NCBI RefSeq assembly: GCF_003003285.1 | Contig: NZ_PVTP01000014.1 | Span: forward strand, 38,418 to 102,417 | Source: Yoonia maritima | Lineage (GTDB): Bacteria; Pseudomonadota; Alphaproteobacteria; Rhodobacterales; Rhodobacteraceae | Direction: 5' to 3' | DNA length: 64,000 nucleotides | The notes under the pieces: model-generated | Database searches by the model: none | What the model was told of the DNA's origin: nothing | What the model saw: the letters and a program-made list of their open reading frames with translations, nothing else | Position numbers and translations under genes: made by a program | Part shown: positions 59,641-64,000 of the stretch, piece after piece | How the letters are laid out: each line of letters opens with the position of its first letter | How positions within the stretch are numbered: the stretch's first letter is position 1

Positions 59641-60469
59641 ATCACAGTTAACGGAGCCGCGACCTCCGCAATCTGTCACTGCCCATATTCCAGCGGATAC
59701 ACCAACATTCATGGCCCTGTTTATGGGTTCGATTATTGCAGTCCTGCTGCTTGCGATACCAGCTTTTGCTCAAACCGCCGATCAGCCAATGCCTGAGAAC
59801 GCCAGTGCCAAAAGTTACGGCGATGGCTGGGAATGTACCATAGGATTCCGGCTGAACGAAAATGCCTGCGTCGCTATAATTGTGCCGCAAAACGCATATG
59901 ACACGAACCGGTCCTACGGTTCCGGGTGGGAATGTCTACATGGGTTTCGCAGGGCCGACGAAACTGCCTGTGTAGCAGTAGAGGTGCCTGAGGGTGGGTT
60001 TTTGGACACGTCAGGCGAACGATGGCGTTGTTTGCGCGGCTTCATCAAGGTCGATGACACATGTCAGGAGATCGTATTGCCCGCAAATGCATACTTGGCA
60101 GATGCCTCGTATGGCTCCACGTGGACGTGCGAACGTGGGTTCGAAGAAACTGGCGACCTGTGTACTGCAATTGCGGTTCCGGCCAACGCCTATCTGAATG
60201 GATCAGGATACGGGCCGCCGTGGACATGTGAGCGCGGCTTCTTTGAACGGGACGGTCTGTGCGAAGCCGTCGTGATCCCTGCAAATGCCTATTTTGACGA
60301 CGCAACTTACGGAACAGGGTGGAAGTGTGAACGTGGATACGAAGCCTCTGGCGACACTTGCGAATTGATCGACGTTCCCGAAAACGCCCATTTGGACAGA
60401 TCGGGCAATCGCTGGGAATGCGACAAGAACTTCCAAAAATCAAAGGGGCTTTGCGTGCTTAACAACTAA
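59630..60469 (+). CDS. exported cysteine-repeat protein, cargo gene 3
   Basis: A 279-residue protein. An N-terminal stretch precedes a signal or anchor segment (ALFMGSIIAVLLLAIPAFAQT, in parts), then seven repeats of about 32 residues: W-x-C-x-x-G-[FY]...C...[IV]-x-[VL]-P-x-N-A-Y...YG. Each repeat has two cysteines, likely one disulfide each in the periplasm or outside. ATG at 59630 overlaps gene 2; ATG at 59711 would start directly at the signal. I do not recognise the family; an adhesin or binding protein is possible. Confidence 0.78.
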   Translation: MDRKSQLTEPRPPQSVTAHIPADTPTFMALFMGSIIAVLLLAIPAFAQTADQPMPENASAKSYGDGWECTIGFRLNENACVAIIVPQNAYDTNRSYGSGWECLHGFRRADETACVAVEVPEGGFLDTSGERWRCLRGFIKVDDTCQEIVLPANAYLADASYGSTWTCERGFEETGDLCTAIAVPANAYLNGSGYGPPWTCERGFFERDGLCEAVVIPANAYFDDATYGTGWKCERGYEASGDTCELIDVPENAHLDRSGNRWECDKNFQKSKGLCVLNN

Positions 60470-60552
60470 GCGCAAAGCACGGCAACACGGACTTTAAAAT
60501 GCGCAGGTGAGGACAGTTCTGTCCTTCGTGCCGACCCCAAAAAGGAACTACA

Positions 60553-61752
60553 ATGGAAATCAAATCTGAAACTGTCGACACCATCCGTCGTCCCGTCAGA
60601 GGCGCGCAAGCGCCACCAATGACCCACAGCGAACCCAAACATGCGGCCTCAATCACGCGGGTCACAGCGCCACCATCGGCAGTCGTCTATTGCGAGGGGA
60701 ACTTCGCGCAAATCGATGGCAAGACTGCAAATGGGCTTGTGCGCCATTCAGAGGCGTATCGCATCCTTTCTGTCATCGACAGCACCTTTGGCGGACAAGA
60801 CAGCGGATCCGTCCTCGACGATACAATGAACCACATCCCTATCTTTGATGATTTGGATGTTGCAGTTGCACATCAAGCCGTCATTCCCGATACGTTGATC
60901 TATGGGATGGCCCCCTCAACGGGGCGGCTTTCGCCTGCGGATCGGGGCGTTGTTCTGAAAGCGATTGAGCTTGGCATGAACATCGTGAGCGGGCTGCATG
61001 AGTATCTGAGCGATGATCGAGAAATCGCCAAAGCTGCCTCCGAACGGAATGTCACGATCCGGGACATCCGCAAGCCGAAACCCAGCAAGGACATGCGCCT
61101 ATTCGATGGCAGTGTCGCTGGTGTCAAGGCGCTTCGCATTGCAGTTCTCGGCACCGATTGCGCCATTGGAAAGCGGACAACGGCGACCGTTTTGGCGCGC
61201 GCCCTGAATGCGAAGGGCATCAAGACAGTGCTTGTCGGCACAGGCCAGACCGGCTTGATGCAGGGGGCCAAATATGGCATCGCAATGGATGCAGTGCCGC
61301 CCCAGTTCTGCTGTGGCGAGCTTGAAGGCGCGATTGTTGCGGCGTCCGAAGCGGAGCAACCCGATGTCATTTTGATCGAAGGTCAGGGCGCGCTGAGCCA
61401 TCCTGCGTTCTGCACATCGGCATTTATTCTGCGGGGCAGCCAGCCAGATGCTGTCATCCTTCAGCACGCGCCAAAACGCGCACATCGCTGCGATTTTCCC
61501 AGTATGCCAATGCCTTCCGCTGCAAGTGAGATTTCCCTGATTGAGGCCTTTGCCAATACAAAGGTCATCGGTATCACGCTCAATCATGAAGGGATGACCG
61601 AAGCCGAAATCACCGACACGATCGCGGCACAAACATACAAACTCGGGTTGCCTGTCACCGATGCGTTGGCCCGACCGGCTGCCAATTTGCTTGCGATGGT
61701 GGTGGCCGCATATCCCGGTTTGAGGCAAAGGCCTTCGATGGCCGCGATATGA
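60553..61752 (+). CDS. DUF1611 protein, DgcN-like N-acyltransferase
   Basis: A 399-residue protein with a short extension, an N-terminal Rossmann-like half (HSEAYRILSVIDSTFGGQDSG, IYGMAPSTGRLSP, ELGMNIVSGLHEYLSDD), and a C-terminal P-loop half with GTDCAIGKRTTA (residues 200-211), QTGLMQGAKYG and VILIEGQGALSHPA. This is DUF1611; one member, DgcN, N-acetylates D-glutamate. ATG at 60553 has AAGGAAC. It overlaps the racemase by 4 bases, arguing for a two-enzyme route. The actual substrate is unknown. Confidence 0.88.
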   Translation: MEIKSETVDTIRRPVRGAQAPPMTHSEPKHAASITRVTAPPSAVVYCEGNFAQIDGKTANGLVRHSEAYRILSVIDSTFGGQDSGSVLDDTMNHIPIFDDLDVAVAHQAVIPDTLIYGMAPSTGRLSPADRGVVLKAIELGMNIVSGLHEYLSDDREIAKAASERNVTIRDIRKPKPSKDMRLFDGSVAGVKALRIAVLGTDCAIGKRTTATVLARALNAKGIKTVLVGTGQTGLMQGAKYGIAMDAVPPQFCCGELEGAIVAASEAEQPDVILIEGQGALSHPAFCTSAFILRGSQPDAVILQHAPKRAHRCDFPSMPMPSAASEISLIEAFANTKVIGITLNHEGMTEAEITDTIAAQTYKLGLPVTDALARPAANLLAMVVAAYPGLRQRPSMAAI

Positions 61753-62870
61753 GCTGCCCACGCATAGAAGTGGACTTAGACAAGATACGTCGCAACACAG
61801 AAACGGTCGTTCGACGGTTGGACGCGCGTGGTATCGGCGTCACAGGCGTTACCAAGGCCGTCTGCGGCCATCCTGCGATCGCTCAGTCTATGCTGGACGG
61901 TGGAGCCTTGGGTCTAGCGGACGCACGAATAAGCAATGTGCAGAGGCTACGCCAAGCAGGCATCACATGCCCGGTCACGCTGATCCGGACGCCGATGTTA
62001 AGTCAGGCCGACGCGGTCGTTGGGTTTTGTGAAGCAAGCTATAACACAGATATTGTTGTCATTGCGGCCTTGGCGTCTGCCGCCATCCGCAAAGACAAGG
62101 TTCACGGTATCATACTGATGGTCGAGATGGGCGATCAGCGCGAAGGTATTTTACCCGAGAATGTAGCCAAAATTGCGCAGCAGGTCATGACAATGCAAGG
62201 GGTGGCGTTGAAAGGCATAGGCGCAAACTTTGCCTGTCTGAGCGGGATCGCCCCCACTGCGTCTCAAATGGCCTCTCTTTGCGACCTCGCGAACGAAGTT
62301 GAGGGTGTGTGTGGCCCATTCCTGAAAACCGTGTCCGGTGGCAACTCGGCAAACTTGCCATGGGCGCTTGGAGAACGAACCACTGGCCGCATCAACGACC
62401 TAAGACTGGGGGAGGCAATTCTTCTAGGCGTTGACCCAATTTCCGGCGACCAAATCGGCGGGATGCACACGGATGCCTTCACGCTTGTCGCGGAAGTTAT
62501 CGAAACGGGGGTAAAACCTGCGCCTTTCCCCATAGCTATGATTGATCCAGCCTTGGCAAGACTTCGCATTGTACCAACCAGTGGTGTGTCCATGCGCGTT
62601 ATCCTCGCGATGGGGCATCAGGACACGGACATTTCTGGGCTTTCAATGCCTGTGGGAAGCGCATTGATCGGTGCAACGAGCGATCATCTGGTCATTGGGG
62701 TGAACCGATGCACGCTGAAAACGGGTTCCGAACTGAGGTTTCAGATGAACTATACGGCACTGATGCATGCAATGGCCGCGCCGGACATAGACGTGAAACT
62801 ACTCTTTGATCTGCCCGCAAAACAACCGCGTCACATCCAGGGCAAGTCCGAACACCTTATGCTGGTTTGA
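61749..62870 (+). CDS. fold-III PLP-dependent alanine/ornithine racemase family
   Basis: A 373-residue enzyme with the alanine racemase-type TIM barrel. The PLP lysine is Lys36 in VTGVTKAVCGHP, and later IILMVEMGDQREGI, ANFACLSGIAP, TVSGGNSANLPWA and GRINDLRLGEAILLG match the alanine/ornithine racemase group. It overlaps the DUF1611 gene by 4 bases. Together they may interconvert a D-amino acid and a protected L-form, by analogy with DgcN-DgcA; racemase type differs here. Confidence 0.87.
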   Translation: MSCPRIEVDLDKIRRNTETVVRRLDARGIGVTGVTKAVCGHPAIAQSMLDGGALGLADARISNVQRLRQAGITCPVTLIRTPMLSQADAVVGFCEASYNTDIVVIAALASAAIRKDKVHGIILMVEMGDQREGILPENVAKIAQQVMTMQGVALKGIGANFACLSGIAPTASQMASLCDLANEVEGVCGPFLKTVSGGNSANLPWALGERTTGRINDLRLGEAILLGVDPISGDQIGGMHTDAFTLVAEVIETGVKPAPFPIAMIDPALARLRIVPTSGVSMRVILAMGHQDTDISGLSMPVGSALIGATSDHLVIGVNRCTLKTGSELRFQMNYTALMHAMAAPDIDVKLLFDLPAKQPRHIQGKSEHLMLV

Positions 62871-62923
62871 AAAAACCTCGCCTAAACGAACCAACCTCAA
62901 ATCACAAAAAAGGAAACCGACAA

Positions 62924-63142
62924 ATGGCGAAGCTCACAAAAAAGAATGTGTTTAAAGCGTATGACGCTAAACCAGAGACCCCGATGGACAAGACGACGCG
63001 TGTTGTCAGGAAGATGGTTGATGAAGATGCGGAAGAACGACAAGCTAAAATTACCCGACTTCGCAACGCACGCCTCGAACGAGAAGCGAAAACACCACCA
63101 GAAACCACGGTCAAAGCTACGCGCAAAACTCGGCGGTCTTAG
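62924..63142 (+). CDS. small basic protein, cargo gene 6
   Basis: A 72-residue Lys/Arg-rich helical protein (MAKLTKKNVFKAYDAKPETP; then RRVVRKM-like, AKITRLRNARLEREAK) with a basic tail KATRKTRRS. ATG at 62924 has AAAAAGGAAA. It lies 53 bases after the racemase gene. It may bind nucleic acid or act as a peptide factor; unknown. Confidence 0.65.
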   Translation: MAKLTKKNVFKAYDAKPETPMDKTTRVVRKMVDEDAEERQAKITRLRNARLEREAKTPPETTVKATRKTRRS

Positions 63143-63192
63143 GCCGCTCCCAAACTTCCCAATCGCCCCTCGCTCCCTCTAAGGATAAATCC

Positions 63193-63474
63193 ATGACAAG
63201 CTCAGAGCAGACCGCAGAGAAAATTCACTATATCTGTCAGACATATGTAGAAACGAAGGCTGAGCGCGATGGACAGGCTGGCCTAAAAATCGCCAAGCAA
63301 TACGAATATTCCACGGCGTCGGAGGCACAAAACAGAGCCGAACGAGAAGCTCTATCCGAAGATTGCGCGGGAGCCGACGCCTACATGGTTCTTGAGGATC
63401 CAAACAGCGGAGAAGTCGGAACGCCAAGTTTCCTTATTAGGCTGGGCAATGTTCCGGAATTTGACGATTTCTAG
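63193..63474 (+). CDS. small acidic protein, cargo gene 7
   Basis: A 93-residue acidic protein (EQTAEKIHYICQTYVETK, SEAQNRAEREALSEDCAGADAYMVLED) with a ribosome-binding site AAGGAT seven bases before the ATG. Two cysteines. No family recognised. It is the last cargo gene before the transposon right end. Confidence 0.65.
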   Translation: MTSSEQTAEKIHYICQTYVETKAERDGQAGLKIAKQYEYSTASEAQNRAEREALSEDCAGADAYMVLEDPNSGEVGTPSFLIRLGNVPEFDDF

Positions 63475-63970
63475 AATTCTAAGAATAGCTATGCCTTGCC
63501 CGAAGGCCGTCTTCCACGATCCAGATAGCTTGAATCAGACAAGCGGTGATTGTTGTAAATACAGTGAATTCACACTTCCTCCCGCGCGTCGATATTTCTA
63601 ATACCGCGCAGCGAATGCGCGGCCTGAATTTGACATCATAGAGCCAGGTTAAATGACCGCATCGGCGACGTGGTCTGCAACGCAGCGATAAACATGCCGC
63701 AAGCGCGAAGCGATGCTGCGTCAGCGAAGATCAAAAAACGAATGGCGGCAAAGTCCCGCACAGCAGTCATCGATCGCCCCATTCTGAAGGACGGCTTTTG
63801 AACACGGCACGGAAAAAAATTGCCGAACACAGAGTCCCATTAATTGAGAATGCTAAGTCGTTGATTTCGCTATAACCACAGTCTCAACATTAAAGAACTC
63901 CGACAGCGCGCTACCTTCAACTGCGACTCTTGTTAGAAAACAGTATGTTATCTGACGAGAGGAATCGACA
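63475..63970. other. transposon right end and flank
   Basis: 63475-63831 shows no supported gene. The internal repeat GAGTCCCATTAATT is at 63832-63845, the 27-bp terminal repeat at 63879-63905, and the GCGCG duplicate at 63906-63910. The rest is host flank before the IS30-like start. Confidence 0.7.
63832..63905 (-). repeat. right terminal inverted repeat plus internal repeat
   Basis: On the minus strand, reading inward from 63905: TGTCGGAGTTCTTTAATGTT then GAGACTG (27 bases to 63879), 21 of 27 identical to the left end. An internal copy, AATTAATGGGACTC on the minus strand, lies at 63832-63845 and is an exact match to the left internal repeat. Confidence 0.85.
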
Positions 63971-64000
63971 TGGGAACGACTTATACGCAGTTGAGTATCA
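63971..64000 (+). CDS. start of IS30-family transposase (partial)
   Basis: Ten codons only: MGTTYTQLSI, after GAGAGG at good spacing. IS30 transposases commonly begin with a Y-x-x-L-[ST]-x-E-E-R line, as I recall for roseobacters. The rest is outside the window. The call rests on this short match. Confidence 0.5.

Larger units (their letters stand above)
54061..63910. mobile_element. Tn402/Tn5053-like (TniA/TniB) transposon with 5-bp target duplication
   Basis: The element is 54066-63905 (9,840 bp). Left end (plus strand, inward) and right end (minus strand, inward) both begin TGTCGGA and agree at 21 of 27 positions, ungapped, to a shared GACTG. GCGCG flanks both sides (54061-54065 and 63906-63910), a 5-bp duplication as for Tn402 relatives. 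Internal repeats of the GGGACT motif occur at both ends. Contents: tniB, tniA, a cut resolvase, an antitoxin-like fragment, a tyrosine recombinase and seven cargo genes. No tniQ seen. Confidence 0.85.

Noticed and set aside
63961..63970. CGACA as the transposon right end
   Set aside because: The bases after it (TGGGA) do not match GCGCG at the left flank, and the inward sequence matches the left end less well than the CGACA at 63,901-63,905.

Overview
The window reads as a chromosomal segment from a marine alphaproteobacterium of the Rhodobacteraceae (Roseobacter group, resembling Octadecabacter, Yoonia or Loktanella). I infer this from a CtrA response regulator next to its inhibitor SciP, a HemB without the zinc-binding cysteines, the trmFO-gluQ pair, CTCC/GGAG hairpins followed by TATTTTT that act as terminators in this family, and an arginase, ornithine cyclodeaminase and Lrp set. 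The assignment rests on gene content and protein flavour; no search was run.

Positions 1-30,756 are mostly ordinary chromosome: methionine synthesis (metA), tRNA modification (mnmA, trmFO, gluQ), cell-cycle control (sciP, ctrA), DNA replication and repair (ligA, recG, gyrA, mfd), histidine and haem synthesis (hisI, hemB), arginine catabolism (arginase and ornithine cyclodeaminase with a divergent Lrp-type regulator), envelope functions (dsbB, a VTT membrane protein, a zinc metallopeptidase, an outer-membrane-like protein) and tRNA-Leu(CAA). Two Hint-domain proteins lie near 22.3 and 24.4 kb; the second is broken by a frameshift and has no normal start codon. From 30.8 to 33.0 kb is a small accessory patch with a decayed transposase, two perfect inverted repeats and an unknown protein.

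Positions 33-54 kb return to host genes: an MFS exporter, a DsbA-like oxidoreductase, an XRE-cupin regulator, a peptide-binding protein, 3-hydroxybutyrate dehydrogenase with a patatin, an amino acid exporter, the pseudouridine pair psuG-psuK, a HupE-like protein, rpsB-tsf, and aroQ coupled to an orphan LuxR regulator. Then come surface-glycan genes: a sulfotransferase-like protein, an alpha/beta-fold protein, UDP-glucose dehydrogenase and a sugar-nucleotide epimerase. A compact small-RNA gene with promoter and terminator is likely near 37.9 kb, and a structured RNA is possible near 48.2 kb.

Positions 54,066-63,905 form a complete-looking 9,840-bp transposon of the Tn402/Tn5053 (TniA/TniB) type. 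It has matching 27-bp ends starting TGTCGG (21 of 27 identical), internal repeats near both ends, and a 5-bp direct repeat GCGCG on both sides. Its transposition genes are damaged: tniA and the serine resolvase have both lost their N-termini at one junction, tniB lacks the Walker A lysine, and no tniQ is present. It carries a short tyrosine recombinase and a one-directional cargo run: two conserved small proteins, an exported protein with seven cysteine repeats, a DUF1611 protein of the DgcN type overlapping a fold-III PLP racemase, and two small proteins. The DUF1611-racemase pair suggests D-amino acid metabolism carried as transposon cargo, which I consider the most novel feature of the window. 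An IS30-type transposase begins 66 bases beyond the right end.
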